From NCBI GenBank assembly GCA_033085395.1, contig JANQBS010000118.1, forward strand, positions 1-64,000: a stretch of 64,000 bases of DNA. Reading direction: 5' to 3'. This document shows positions 10,802-23,451 of the stretch, piece after piece. The notes beneath the pieces are model-generated. The model searched no databases and had not been told where the DNA came from. It was given only the letters and a program-made list of their open reading frames with translations. The DNA comes from Xanthoparmelia taractica (lineage: Eukaryota > Ascomycota > Lecanoromycetes > Lecanorales > Parmeliaceae). The position numbers were made by a program, and so were the translations under genes. Within the stretch, counting starts at the first letter, position 1, and each line of letters opens with the position of its first letter.

Positions 10802-11818
10802 TCATTCGTCTAACGTACGTAAGGAGGTTTTGTAAGAACCTTGGGTGCGAACTAGTCCGTTCGAAACCATTCGTCCTGTAAAAGCTCTGCTAAGCTCCCT
10901 CGTGGTTAGCCGGTCTCGTGGATCAAATTTCATGATCTTGCAGATAAAGGTCCTATCTTCCTTTGATAGCTCCTTATCCGCAGAGAGATAAAAGGGTCTT
11001 CTCAAGTTGTTGTCCTTGATAAAGTGGAGTGTCCGTGTAAGAATTTCCAGCCTCTGGTCATCGGCAATATCCTGAAAACTCAGAGGCACCGGCCCAAAGA
11101 TGCTCACTTGTTTGATGAACACCAGAAATGGATACTCATCGCTGTGGACACTGACATCTCCCGGCCTAAAAAATACCAATTGTCGCCCCAAATGAGACTG
11201 ATTAACTATATCACGATCATTAGCAAAGACATATGGAGCTATGGGATAATATCCAACTTACCGTTACCCCAAAGGATCAGATATCCGTCGGAGCTTGCCA
11301 ACGGAAATTGAGCATCGCCTCGGGGCTACGGAAAATAGCAGCGCCAATGACGGGACCTTCCAATGAATCTGCGTTTGGGTCGACCATACATGCGTCCCCG
11401 CAATCTCCTAAATGAACTTCACTAAAGCGAGCAGAATCAGAACTATAATTGACGAGGATGTTATCGGGTTTGATGTCTATGATGCTGTTAGGACAAGTGG
11501 CCACCAAGAATGTGGCTATGAAACTGACCTGTGTGGACAAAACTCTGTCTGTGAAGTGCGTCTAGGGCTGTAAGGACATTACGAGCAACGGATTTCCAGT
11601 GACAGCCTGGAGAACACGGAGTTCGTTGTCCAATCGATAATCGGGGCCAGCTTGATGATAACCTTGTGCGTTGTCGCATCGCTACTTGATAATTAGGACA
11701 ATGGACTGGAGTGTACAGGTCAACGTCCTACGTTGCGCTCCAGATGGATTCATGCATCTGTTCGAGAACCGTGTATATGCTCAATTTTCCCCGCAACTGT
11801 TGTCCAACTTTGAAACTG
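10802..11818 (-). pseudogene. Decayed fungal serine/threonine protein kinase
   Basis: Kinase landmarks lie in several frames: a lobe-N segment with KVIIKLAP, then ARNVLTALDALHRQ, the catalytic-loop region VHTDIKPDNILV across an intron, the RSPEA activation-segment end and a C-lobe ending KIMKFDPRDRLT. Lesions seen: the usual Trp of the TDIWSFG motif is TGA (11277-11279); a T6 run (11168-11173 on the plus strand) is one base short, shifting frame before FRPGDVSVHSDEYP; about 40 residues between TGNP and ARNVL are missing; and a shift precedes DYRLDNELR. His replaces Arg of HRD, as in some fungal kinases of this type. Sequencing error could explain one lesion but not all. Confidence 0.75.
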
Positions 11819-13098
11819 GTAGACACAGCGAGAAGTCATCTAGTCAACTGCATTGAAGAGAGACTTTAGATGGAAGCAGCGTGTAAAGTATACATAGAGT
11901 AGGATCACATGATTGCAATTGCAAAGTGGTGGACGGGCGCAGTACTGAGACCCCTATGCCCTATAAATTACTACCACCACCACCACCTTTAAAATCAATG
12001 TCTTGAGCGGGGTTCAAATGTAGCGACGACTGCAGTTGGTATTCGCTTTACAGATGGTGGTTTTTGCGCTGGCAATATTAGAGAGGTTTAGCAACTTTTT
12101 CAAAAGAATGATTCAAAACCATTTCGGGTAATAGCTTATTTTCGATTCACGGTATAGTCTTGGAATCACGCATTAGCTGCTACAGTTACTCTTTATAGAT
12201 AGCGTAAGATTTACGAATATTAAAACTATTAAATATCTATACTCTTATTTCTCGATAGTTCTAAAAGAGATAATCTCTTAATAAACTCTATAATTATAAA
12301 ATACGATATACGTATTAAGATAATATAAGTTTTAAATTAATCTAATATATAAAAATTCTATATATATAAGAAACTTAAATTTATAGTTCGGCTCGACTTT
12401 CAATATACTAAATTATAATTTAAAATAGTGATTTGAATACTCGACACTACGTTATTATATTAAGTAATTACTCTATTAAGCGTAATTTTAATTTAAATCG
12501 TTATTTTAAATTAGCTACTAAATCTCTCTATTAGATCGACTCACTTCTCCATGAACTACGCTAAGTTCTATCGAGTTAGCGTCTTCGCGCTATTAATATA
12601 CTTAGTACTATTATATTTTCTATTTAAATAATATAGTAAGATTCTATTTAAACTTTATATTAATATTATATCTTTTATTCTTAAGTTTTTAATTTAAAAA
12701 ATAATATTATTAAAGTATCTAATTCTTTATTAGCTATAAGATCTTATATCTTATAAATTCATTAGATTATAATAATTTCTATTACTCTCCGCTACACACT
12801 TTAAGGGATATACTCTTTTAGTGTAAGAGTAAGCCAAAGTACCAGATATAGCGAGGATCAAGGTCGTAAAAATGTAGAGGTAGCGAGTTACACCCAAGTC
12901 TCGCCGTGAAGTCTCCAAGATTCGTATGGGCACACGGAGCGGATCCGAAGATGGAGTCCCTCAATGTTACTATCCCCTTCTTTTGACGGTGCGAAAGGAG
13001 AAGGAGAAGGAGAAAGAACAAGATTTGAGCTTTTAAAGACCTAGCAGACATGATTGCTTTTCGATAGCAGCATGGATCTAAGCCTCCATGACCTTTCT
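11819..13098. other. Intergenic with AT-rich RIP-like relic at about 12170-12780
   Basis: The inner 600 bp are strongly AT-rich and TpA-rich like the transposon relics, but show no readable protein or clear termini. The flanks have normal composition. A GGAGAA-type purine run lies near 13000. Confidence 0.5.
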
Positions 13099-13500
13099 TC
13101 ACTCTTCCATCACATCGTCATCATTGCTAACGCCGTCATCACCTTCAACGTCTTCGTCTTCATCGTCGTCGTAAATTACACAAAACTTTAGATCCTCGTA
13201 CGAATCGCCTGAACCTTTGAAAAGATCTTGTCTATAACAGACCTCTGTCTGTTCGGACGCCACGCTACCTTTGCTCAAAAGATACTCCAGAGCTACTTTG
13301 CGACCTCTCAATCTGGCCAGAGTTGATGGCGTCTCCCAGTAGTGGGACCTTTCGTTGACGGCCGCGTTGTTCTCAAGCAAGAGCTTGATGACTTCGGTAT
13401 GCCCATAAGCAGCCGCTGCATGCATTGGCGAGCCATAACTTTCATAAGAGACATTGAAATATGGCTCTGGCTATGTGATCCCGATGTACGGATATTTTAA
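13099..13500 (-). pseudogene. 3' fragment of the NLR gene: last ankyrin repeats and acidic tail
   Basis: Reads SYGSPMHAAAAYGHTEVIKL and on through two ankyrin-like repeats, then ends in an acidic run (DDDEDEDVEGDD). It is out of frame with the piece at 15571-16393 even after the intervening element is removed, so it holds an extra frameshift near 13450. Confidence 0.7.
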
Positions 13501-13506
13501 GCGGTA

Positions 13507-15570
13507 TCCCATCCGCTGGCGCCTTGGGTGCAATAAGTCTTGGCATCCCCCACCAAAATTCTACATACATGGAATTGCAGCTATGTGATTATTCCAGCAC
13601 TCAATATAATTACATATATAAATCCCATATAGCTTACAGTCATATAGGACCCTTAAGACTCGCTATCGCTATTTTCTTTTATTTATATCGTAAGATCTAA
13701 TTAAATTATTCGATAACTTTATTAGTACTTTTCTAGATCGTATCGAAGATATAATTCTCTCTACATATAATCAAGAAACGTATATCTTATTCTTATCTTT
13801 TATACGAGTTAATCTATTATAATCTATAGTAATTATCGAATAAACTCGTAAAGAGAGAGAGATTTTAAAAAAATAGAGTCTTTCGAAGAGTCGCTTTAAG
13901 TGCTCGAATGATTAATTAATAAGTTTAACTCAAAATTCTCGTTAATTATAGTAATTTCTAGGTTAATTCTTTGATTATTTAGACACATAATAATAAAGTA
14001 GATAGTTATTTACGATAGTACTATTCAATAAAAAATATTATAGTAATTTTTAGCTCTTAAGATACACTCGTTATATAAAATAATAATATCATAATTAATT
14101 AGCGTTATTAATCTCGTTTATATAGTAATTATATATATTAATAAACTTAGGGATATTAAGCTCTTTAGTCGTTATTTCTTTAAAGATAGCTTTAAAAGTA
14201 TATAAATTTATAACTATTTTTACTAATCTACGACGAAGACGTTTTACTATTTTTTGATTATTCGATATAGCGCTTATAAAAAGAATAATATTCTAATTCT
14301 TTTAGGCGAATTTTATTACTCTTTTATTATCTAATAGTCTCTTATAAAGCTTATTAGACTATCTAATAATAGTATTAATCTTAAGATAAGTAAATCGTCT
14401 ATATATTAGAAAGTAATTCTTCGCTAACTATAATAATTAAATCTCTTTCTTTAATTAAACTTCTACTTCGAGATTAATTATTATATAGTATCGAGACTTA
14501 CGAGTTAACGAAGTAAACGAACGATATAAGATCTTTAATCTTTGATTATTAGAGAAGCAATTTTAACGTTCTTTATTTAATTATTAATAATAAGTTTACG
14601 ATCGACGAGTATATATTCTTAACTTATTTATAGTCTTTATCGAATCTTTAGCTTCTTATAATATACGAAGAGCTTTATTTATATTTTTCTCTTTATTTAA
14701 CTTTAAGATAATTATTATAATATTATATTCGAATAGTAAGAAATTATAAAGTCGATAGAGAAGTTCTTTAGTATCGTAGATCTTAATTAAAATTAACTTA
14801 ATAGTTAAAATATTATTACGAATCTTATAAAGCGTAGTTCACGTATCTTAAACTATTTATTTCTTCTTTTTCTAATAATTAACGAACTCTTTCTACTTAT
14901 TTATAATAACTTACTTTCTAATATTCTTATACTTTCTTATTAAAATATTTCATTAACTCTTAATTATTAATTAATCGATAATTAACGTTATATTAATTAT
15001 ATTCGTTTTAATTAAAAAGAGTTTCTTTACTAACTTATTAAGCTTATTATAATCGACTCTCTTATTTAAAAATAATACTATATATATTACTTTTATTTAT
15101 TCTAAGACGTAGATTTCTTCTTTAATTTATAATTTAATCTTTATTAGAGCGAATTATTTTTCGTAATTATTCGAGTTGAAAATAAGAATCTTTAACTTAA
15201 AGATATTCTTTATTGCGTTCTTTCGTAGAGTAATAATAATATAAGTTTATAAGTGCTATTATAGATAGTCTTTAAATATATTTTAATAATATAATACTAT
15301 TATAGATAGACTTAATATAGTACTTTTATAGAAAGACTTCTTTTTATTATAGGTGAGCTATAGATAACAACGGCGACGTATAGAAGATATTGATAAACGA
15401 TAGTATTATCGGGCTTATAATCTATTGAATAACTAGATCTAGAACGACTTAATTAAATACTCTAGAGAGTCAACCTAGCTAAGAACTACTGAAGAGAAAA
15501 TATCTAGTGCTAAGCCCACTAGTGTGATAGGGCTGAATGCCCCTATTTTCAACACTGCCAGCGGATGGGA
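13507..15570. mobile_element. RIP-degraded TA-flanked DNA transposon in the ankyrin region
   Basis: About 2.06 kb. Both ends carry the 14-bp inverted repeat TCCCATCCGCTGGC, each bordered by TA (13505-13506; 15571-15572), which suits the Tc1/mariner-pogo superfamily. The inside is almost pure AT with TpA enrichment and many stops. I could not read a transposase. The ends keep normal composition. Confidence 0.6.
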
Positions 15571-16393
15571 TATACTGGCCGGCGACATTCCGTCCACAGG
15601 TAGGGGCAAAAGACAATTCTCTTCATTAACATCCAGTCCTTGTGTCAGTAGTAACTTCACTGTCTCGACAGAACCCGATGCAGAAGCATACTCCAGTAGG
15701 GATGGGGAATTCAGGTCCAGTACTTCCAGCGAAGCTCCATGTTTCAATAGGAGATCCATGCATTCGTATCTGCCGTACCTCGCTGCCACAGCAATTGAAG
15801 TTCCCAAGTTGGATTCGATAGCTGGATCAGCCCCATTAATAAGAAGCAATTCGATCGTACTGAGATGACGGGCTACGATTGCCGCTGTCAGTGGAGTGTT
15901 TGCATAGCTTATTCCACACCATACGTTGACATCGGCACCGTGGCTAATTAATTCCTGCACAATATCATCGGAAGCATGCATAGAAGCATCGAGCAGTGGA
16001 ACTGCCATTCCATCATGTTCGTTGGGATCAGCACCCCGTTTGAGAAGGGTATCGGCGATCTTCCAGTGTCTCCTTTCGCATGCGAAAGACAACGCAGTTC
16101 CTCCATGCTTAGTAGACGCATTGACATCGAGATCAGGATTTGATGCAAGGATACCGTCGACCACATAACTGAAGCCGCTACAAGCTGCGTACTGTAGCTT
16201 CTGCTCCGGACTAAGAGGCTTTGTCGGGAATTTCTCGAAGCCCAGAATGTCTCCTAACGACTCATTCGTGTATACATCTTCTGCCGACAATAACAATCCC
16301 ACTGCTAAGGGTCCTTGGTTGAATAGATGAGCCATAGATCCTGGCTCTTCGTCAGGTAAGCGCGCCGCGTGCGTATGCCAATGGCTTGGGAGA
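15571..16393 (-). pseudogene. Ankyrin-repeat fragment of the NLR gene
   Basis: Open from about LPSHWHTHAARLPDEEPGSM to DGMSPAS. Five ankyrin-like repeats are visible, for example GGTALSFACERRHWKIADTL and NTPLTAAIVARHLSTIELLL. An open frame running over the whole stretch (331 codons, 15475-16470) borrows its first 25 and last 30 or so residues from the two flanking transposon ends, so it should not be annotated as a stand-alone protein. Confidence 0.75.
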
Positions 16394-17824
16394 TACGGAG
16401 GTCTGCACCAAAAGTCCTGCACAAACGCTAAAACTCTTGGTATTCTTGGCATTCTTGAGATTCCTATCAAAACCTTATATAGCCTTATAATCTAATAGAT
16501 ATTCTTCATATAGCTACGAATATAGTTATTTACCCGCTTAGTAGCATTATAGAATCGTATATCTCTCTCTACACGATCTTCCCGATACTTATTATCGTCT
16601 CGTAAACGAATAACTTTAACAATATATCGAGGTATTCGCTTAATCTATCTATGAATTCTTTCTTAAATAAGCTTCTTGTTTCAACAATAAATTTGTCGCT
16701 TTTCGATCTTCTTTCGAGTCTTTAATATATTATTTCGAGTAGTTTAACGCTTTATCTAAGATTAACACGATTTAATTATATTAAGATTTAGCGAGTTACT
16801 ATATTATAATATTTTAAGAATATCTATAATTATAAAGACTAAGATCTAATACTTAAATACGTATATCGAGATCTTATTCTCTATAACTATACTATTAAAT
16901 TTATTAAATTTATACTTTTAAGTAAATTTTAAAAGCTTTAGAATAAAAATCTATTTTTAATAAGCGTGAGAAATTCGAGAATTTTAGAGCTTTAGATCTT
17001 TTTTTAATAGCGATATTAATTAATTTCCCTCTTCTTTTTATTTATAGTAATCTTTTTAATCTTTATATTAAAATATTACTTAAACTTCTTATTAGAAAGA
17101 TTTCGTAAGTCTATACGTTGTATATTAATCTCGAGTTCTTAAATTAACTTGTACTTAGACTCTAAAGCTTTATTAATAGTCGCGAGATTCTTAATATATA
17201 TCTTTTTTTTTATTTCGATTCTCTAGATATAATATAATCTATTCTTATCGTAAAAAAAAAAATCTTAAAATATAAATTCTATAGTATCTACGAAATAACG
17301 TTATATAATTAATTTAATAAAAACTTCGTGAGATTAACGTTAAACTCGTACTCTCTTACGTCGAGAATTTAAAATTACACTTATTTCGTCACTTTAAATA
17401 ACGTTTTCTATTATTTTATAATTTAGTTCTTATATCGTAAAGCGAATTAATATTAAGCTTTTATTATAGTCTTCGTAAGAGACGATTTTTTAATCGTTTT
17501 ATAGAATCGAAAGTTATTACGTCTAAATATTTATAATATTGTTATAAATAAGATTTCTTACTCGATATTAAGTATAAACGAAGTCTTTTTACGATTATAG
17601 CGATTCTTTAGTATAGTATTTAAAATAGTACTCTTAAGTTCGAGAATAATAACTAAAAATCGTCTAGATTTAAATATATTACTTACGTATAAAAATAGTA
17701 GTTTCTTAGAATTATTAAGATTATATTCTTTATTACGAGCTTATTTTTATAAATAATTAATAGTAAAACAAGAGATCTTAATAATAATATTAGCTTCGAC
17801 TAAAGTAAGTATCTAAAGTCTAAT

Positions 17825-17985
17825 TTTGTGAGGGCGCTTTTCAATTGTACCATAGAACCCAAAATATTGAGTCATGGGTTCGGGTACCGCGCTTTATAGA
17901 AGGCGCACTCTATTTGAACTCATATGCATGAAGCCCATACGGCGCACCCATAGGCACTTATATAACTTCGTACAGCCTAATAAAT
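17825..17985. repeat. GC-richer island inside the DNA transposon
   Basis: About 160 bp of normal composition (GAGGGCGCTTTTC to CGTACAGCC) within a very AT-rich interior. It may be a nested, later-arrived short element or a segment that escaped RIP. No clear terminal repeats were found. Confidence 0.35.
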
Positions 17986-18174
17986 TTCGTTATTATAATT
18001 AATAATCTAAGTTTTATTCATAGATATTTTAATATAAAGAATATAGAGAAAATCTCTTTCTATAACTATTATATAAACTATATATAGTAGAAAATTAATA
18101 GAACTTTTCCTCTTTTCTCGTAGATTAATGCACTTTAATATTAATAATTTAACGTCGCGACTTGTAATAGAATA

Positions 18175-18290
18175 TATATACTTCTCATATATAGCTATAA
18201 CGTCGCTACAATATATATATACTTCGTATATATATACTCTATATATATGTACTTCGTATATATAGTATTAATGTCGCTACTAAGTAGAAA
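18175..18290. repeat. AT microsatellite with repeated GTCGCTAC spacers
   Basis: Alternating TA runs broken by ACTTCGTATATA units, bracketed by copies of GTCGCTAC. It lies just inside the right end of the DNA transposon. Confidence 0.5.
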
Positions 18291-18566
18291 GTATTGATAT
18301 TTAAGAAATTTAAAAGATTTGCCAAGCATGCCAAGAATGCCAAGAGTTTTAGCGTATGTGCAGGACTTTTGATGCAGACCTTCGTACATTAGAAGGCATG
18401 TCCAGCTCTCACCGTATACCTTGTTGCCGACGCTCGCTGTTTCAGGCATGTTTTGGATGTATGCAAAACAAGACTTAGCTATGAATCGATGGGCCACGTC
18501 CTCTGAGAAGGGAAATGACCTTGAAACCTCGGAATCGTTGTGCCGTTGAAGTAGCTAGTCGCGAAC

Positions 18567-18842
18567 TGTTGGTATTAGGTAATCATTTCGCTCGGTTTCT
18601 AGTCAATTTTAGCGGGAAAGAATCCCTTGGTTTAGCCAGCGTTCTATAGGTGAAGTTAGCGAATAATAACGAATCTAATGAAATCTTCTTAGCGAGTATA
18701 TAGACTAATTTATAATCGTCTTTATATATTTTTTTTCTTATATTCTTAGAACTTAATTAATCGAATTAATTAGATAGTCTTAGCTAATTATTAAATAGTA
18801 TTTCTACTTAATTATAGTTATTCGTTACTTATATTTGTAATA
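18567..18842 (+). repeat. 5' LTR of the copia element
   Basis: Begins TGTTGGTATTAGG. The first 95 bp keep normal composition; the rest is strongly RIP-mutated relative to the 3' LTR. Confidence 0.85.
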
Positions 18843-19708
18843 GATTATAAGCTCGGTTAGTCTGAATTAACTTAGTATTAGTTATTTATATTATTATTAT
18901 AGTAGAATAAGATAATAAGATATTCGCTGAGAAAAAGATAGCGATATTAATCTCGAATAAATAAAAGAGTCTTTATATTAAGTAGAAGGATTTAAATAAT
19001 ATTTACGATTCTTTATTTAAGATAAATCTAATAAATCTCGATAAGACTCTTTTAAAGTCTAGTTACGTCCGTTTAAAAATACTAAAGAGTTATAACTATT
19101 ATATATAAATCTAGACTTATAAGAGATTTCTACGTGAATAAGAAATATAGAAAATAATATTAGAAAGTCTTTCTCGCTTAATAATAAGAAAGAAGATAAG
19201 AAATTAAATAATTTTAAATTAATAAATCGTTACTCTATTAATTAATAATATTAAAGATTTTTAATAAACGTATATAGCTTATTTAAAGCGTACGAAGAAT
19301 ATTTAAAACGAATTGCGACGAATTTATAATATAAGTGAGAAGAGACGGCTTATAATAATACTATAACGTTTTTATAACTATATTAAGAAAAGTAATAAAT
19401 TTATTAATTAAATAATTTTAATCCTAAAGTAACTTAGTGATAAGATCTATAATCTCGTCTTAAAGATTAGATCTTTAGAAATTAGTCGTATTATGATAAT
19501 TATAAACGCGTGTTAGAAAAAGAAGTATATAATAATTAAGTTTACACTCGGCTAAGTAGACGTATTAATATTAGCTCTAATAGTCGAATAGCTTAGAAGC
19601 GTGAAATAAGATATTCGTAAGTCTAAAGAAGGCGCGAACGTAATAAAAGAAGATCGTAGCAAGTAAGGCTAGCGAGGACGATTTTAAGGCATTAATAAGT
19701 TAGCTATT

Positions 19709-19753
19709 AAATGCTATAACTACGATAAGAGAGATTACTATAAATCTAAGTGT
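19709..19753 (+). pseudogene. Gag CCHC zinc-knuckle remnant
   Basis: Reads KCYNYDKRDYYKSKC. The spacing matches C-x2-C-x4-H-x4-C, and the three deviant residues (Tyr for Cys, Asp for Gly, Tyr for His) are each one G-to-A or C-to-T step away. Confidence 0.75.
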
Positions 19754-22440
19754 ATTAACCTTAATAAGAATAATACGAATAAGAATTCAAGGTCTAAGAA
19801 TAATCGAAAGATCTCGAATAAGATATAAGATTAGCCCGCGAGACGTAAGAATAAAGTAGTAATTAGTACTAAGAAATAGAATAAAAACTTATCTAAATTA
19901 TCGAAGAAACGGGTCTAAATAATTCTATATAAGTATAAAAAGACTATAAGATAACTTATCGACTTAGAAGTAACTCGATATATAACGTCTTAGCGCGAAT
20001 TATTTATTAGATTAATATTCTACGATAAATTAGTTGAATTCGACGATTAGAATAAGTTATTAATTATTAGACGAGAAGATATTTAAATAAGAATTAAACG
20101 TTATATTTAAATTATAAAAGATATACTCTATATATCTAAAATAAGTGTTAATTTATTATCTATTATCGTCTTGAATTAATAAGAATATATAATAATTTTT
20201 AAAGAATAGAGTATTAAAATTATTAACAAATAGATTAATAGAATTGTTATACGAGATTACGTATCGAACGACTTATACGAACTCACGGATTACGTATTAG
20301 ATCGAGCGTTTATAACTTAGAAATTAGTGATTTCGAAGAATTAGAAATTAGTGAATTAGAAATTAGCGATATAGAAGTAAGTGAGTGAGGAATTAGTATC
20401 GATTAAGATCTTAACTGTAAATAAGTCGCTTAAAAAGATATTCGAATTCGTATATAAACGATTTGATTATGCGAACGTATATTAACTAAAAGATCTATAT
20501 TAGTATACGAGCGATATTAAGACTTTTAACGTATTAACGAACTTTGAATATAAGATATATAACGTCTTAAAGATAATTAGAATAATTAATCGCGAGTCTA
20601 AGATTAAGATAACGATATCTAAAGCGAGACTTTATACGAATTTTTAAGATTCGTTTTTAGTTAAAAGTATTATAGAAGAATATACTTTATTTATATCACT
20701 AATTAACGAGATAATTAAATAAGTATTTCTTCGCCTACTCGTCACGAAGACGAGTATTTATAGATTTCTTTTAAATAACGTTAGACTACTATTAATAGAA
20801 GATTATATATTAATAATAACTATTAGAACGAATAACGCGAAGAAGTATTAAGTTACTCGAAAAGAATTACTAAATATAAATATAACGATGAAGTCTATAA
20901 GCACGTACACCGTATATTAGAACGAGATTTCCGAACGATTTAATAGAATCGTGATTACGCTCGCCAGATCGATGCTAATCTAGTTCGAGCTATTATTAAT
21001 CTTCTAGGCGAAGGCTATAATATACGCATATTATATATATAATTGACTATCGCAGCGGAATAGAGAGAGTAAGTTATCGAATAAGTTATAATTTAAGAAG
21101 AAATTAGATCTCAGTAAAGAGAGAGTGTTTAAGTATATATATAGAGTATTTCTAATAAAGAAGCAACGATATATTAAGCTAAACACCGTTAATTATTTAG
21201 GAATTTATATTAGATATTATTCGAGCACTTAATATCGTATATATAGGTCGAATAAGAATCGATTCGAGAAATCTACGAATATAAAGTTTTATAAGAATCG
21301 CAAAGATCTAAAACTACTTCTTAAAGATCTACTTTCGAAATTCGACTAATTACGAGCGAACGTCTTAATTATAAATCTTAATCATATCGAGATATCTAAT
21401 AAAGTTTTAGATATCTTAAATAATACTATATTTAGCGATAACGATAATTAGAATAATAATATATAGTTAAAAGATCACGTTATATCGCTATTAATAAATA
21501 ATTAAAATACGTCTTTAAGCGAATTTAAACTAGAGAGAGATTTCTTATAGAAGAACTTAAATATCGGAGACGATCTATAATAAAACTAGTAAAATAAGAG
21601 TAGCTCTTTAATTAAATCTCTCTTAATATCGAGAGTTCTCGTTATTAAAATACTTAATAAGAATAAGATTTTAGCGACTTATAAATTATTAACTCTAGAT
21701 ATTTTAACTATTATATTAGTATCTAATTCTAGAATTAGAGTCTTTAGTAAACGATTTATTAAATCGATAGTAGTATTTAATAGACTAGTTCGCATTAAAA
21801 AGAAGATTATAAGCTAGAATTTTTTTAAGAAATTCGATAAATTAAGAGCGTATTTTATTTATAAGTTATTAAAGATTGAGTCGCTTATATACGAAGAAGT
21901 TATTAACGAACCTAACTTACGTGAATAAATTATAATTATAGTAACTAAACTTACGATTTATATAATTAATAGTATATAAAAGATCGTTTAGATTTTAGCG
22001 GGACGTAAACTAATTATATATAAGTAAGTCTATAAGATTAAATATAATCTTAATAACATTATCAATAAATATAAAGTTAGATTAATCGCTCGAGACTTTA
22101 CTTAGATAACTAATATCGATTTTAATAAGACGTTTATTCTTATTATAAGATTTAAATCTCTATAATTACTATTTGCGCTCGTAGTATTTCTAGAACTACG
22201 ATATTATTAACTAAATATAAATAACGTATATCTTAATAGTATTCTACAAGAGGTAATCTATATAATCTTTTTATAGAGTTTTTCTATTTCGTTAGATATT
22301 AAAGAGAATAAACTATAGCTACTAAAGGGTTTATATAGTCTCAAGTAATCGACGTGTATTTGAAATTAGAAATTTAGTGAGATATTAAGAAAGATAAGTT
22401 TTAAGGTTATTTCCTTAGATAAATATATTTTTATTCGAAT

Positions 22441-22500
22441 CACTAAAAGCGAGTTGACTATTATCGATCTCTATATTAATAATATTCTCGTATTTATTAA
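22441..22500 (+). pseudogene. Copia reverse transcriptase catalytic box remnant
   Basis: DLYINNILVFI at 22466-22498. Copia elements have LYVDDILV here. GTT/GAT/GAT have become ATT/AAT/AAT, all G-to-A, which removes both catalytic Asp residues. Confidence 0.8.
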
Positions 22501-23451
22501 AAGTATTTATAATCTAGATTAAGAATTAGATTAAGTAAGTTTTTAAGATAAAGAACTCTAAACTAGTAAAAAGAATACTAAGTATTTAAATTTATCGAAT
22601 TAAGAATACGCTAATAATTAAGTAGTCGTAGTAGGCTAGAAAGATACTCTAGTAACACGATATGAAGTAATGCATCTCGATTAATATTTCAATCGATAAA
22701 TATAAGTCTATTTAACTCGCTCGATTTAAAGAAGAACGAGTCGATTAACGAGAATATTAAAAACGAATTAAAAGTCTTATATATCTTATAACTAAAATAT
22801 GTCTTAATTTAATCTTCGTTATTTAAAAGCTAAGTTAATATTGTTATAATTTAATTATACGTTATATAAATATATTTAATCGCGTACTTAGATACGTAAT
22901 TAAAATAGTTAAATATAAACTATGCTTTCGCCGAGACGATGATTTAGTAATTTATTCTAACTTAGTCTATAACGATAACAAATTAAATCGTAAATTTATC
23001 TATAATTACGTCTTATTGCGAGATTAAGTCGTATATATTTGAATTAGTAAGAAGTAACGTGATATAGCTATATCTATTACTAAGGCTAAGTATATAGCTC
23101 TTATTAAGGTCGCAAAGATTATTATATAGACGACTCGTTGACTAAAAGAACTATTCTATCGAAACTCTAAGAACGCTTTCATATAGCCATTTAATAATAA
23201 TAAGATTAGTCTAGCTCTCGTTAAGAACTCTAAATATTATTAAAGAATTAAGTATATTAATATTTAGTATTATTATATACGTTAGATCTACGAGAATAAA
23301 TTAATTAAACTTAATTTCGTACTTATCGTCGGTTAAGTAACTAATATATTAATTAAATCGCTTACTACGTAGAAGTTTCAACGAGGTAGATAGTTACTCG
23401 ATCTATATAGTCTTAAGTTCGTTTTAAATAGATAAAATAATAAAGAGAGAA

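Larger units (their letters stand above)
16396..18384. mobile_element. RIP-degraded TA-flanked DNA transposon with 60-bp inverted repeats
   Basis: Length 1989 bp. The left end (CGGAGGTCTGCACCAAAAGT...) and the inverted right end (CGAAGGTCTGCATCAAAAGT...) match over about 60 bp (16396-16457 against 18322-18384). TA flanks both sides (16394-16395; 18385-18386). Removing the element plus one TA rejoins the NLR frame as TCLLMY-LPSHWHTHA. Size, TA target and repeat length suit a Fot1/pogo-type Tc1/mariner element, but no transposase is readable. The inside is RIP-like, except for a GC-richer island at 17825-17985. Confidence 0.75.

Noticed and set aside
12818..13102. Minus-strand ORF with a Leu-rich run as a membrane protein
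   Set aside because: The Leu run comes from a GGAGAA purine repeat; the frame overlaps the NLR tail and has no homologue that I recognise.
15475..16470. 331-codon open frame as an intact ankyrin protein
   Set aside because: Its ends lie in transposon termini (13507-15570 and 16396-18384); only 15571-16393 is host gene.
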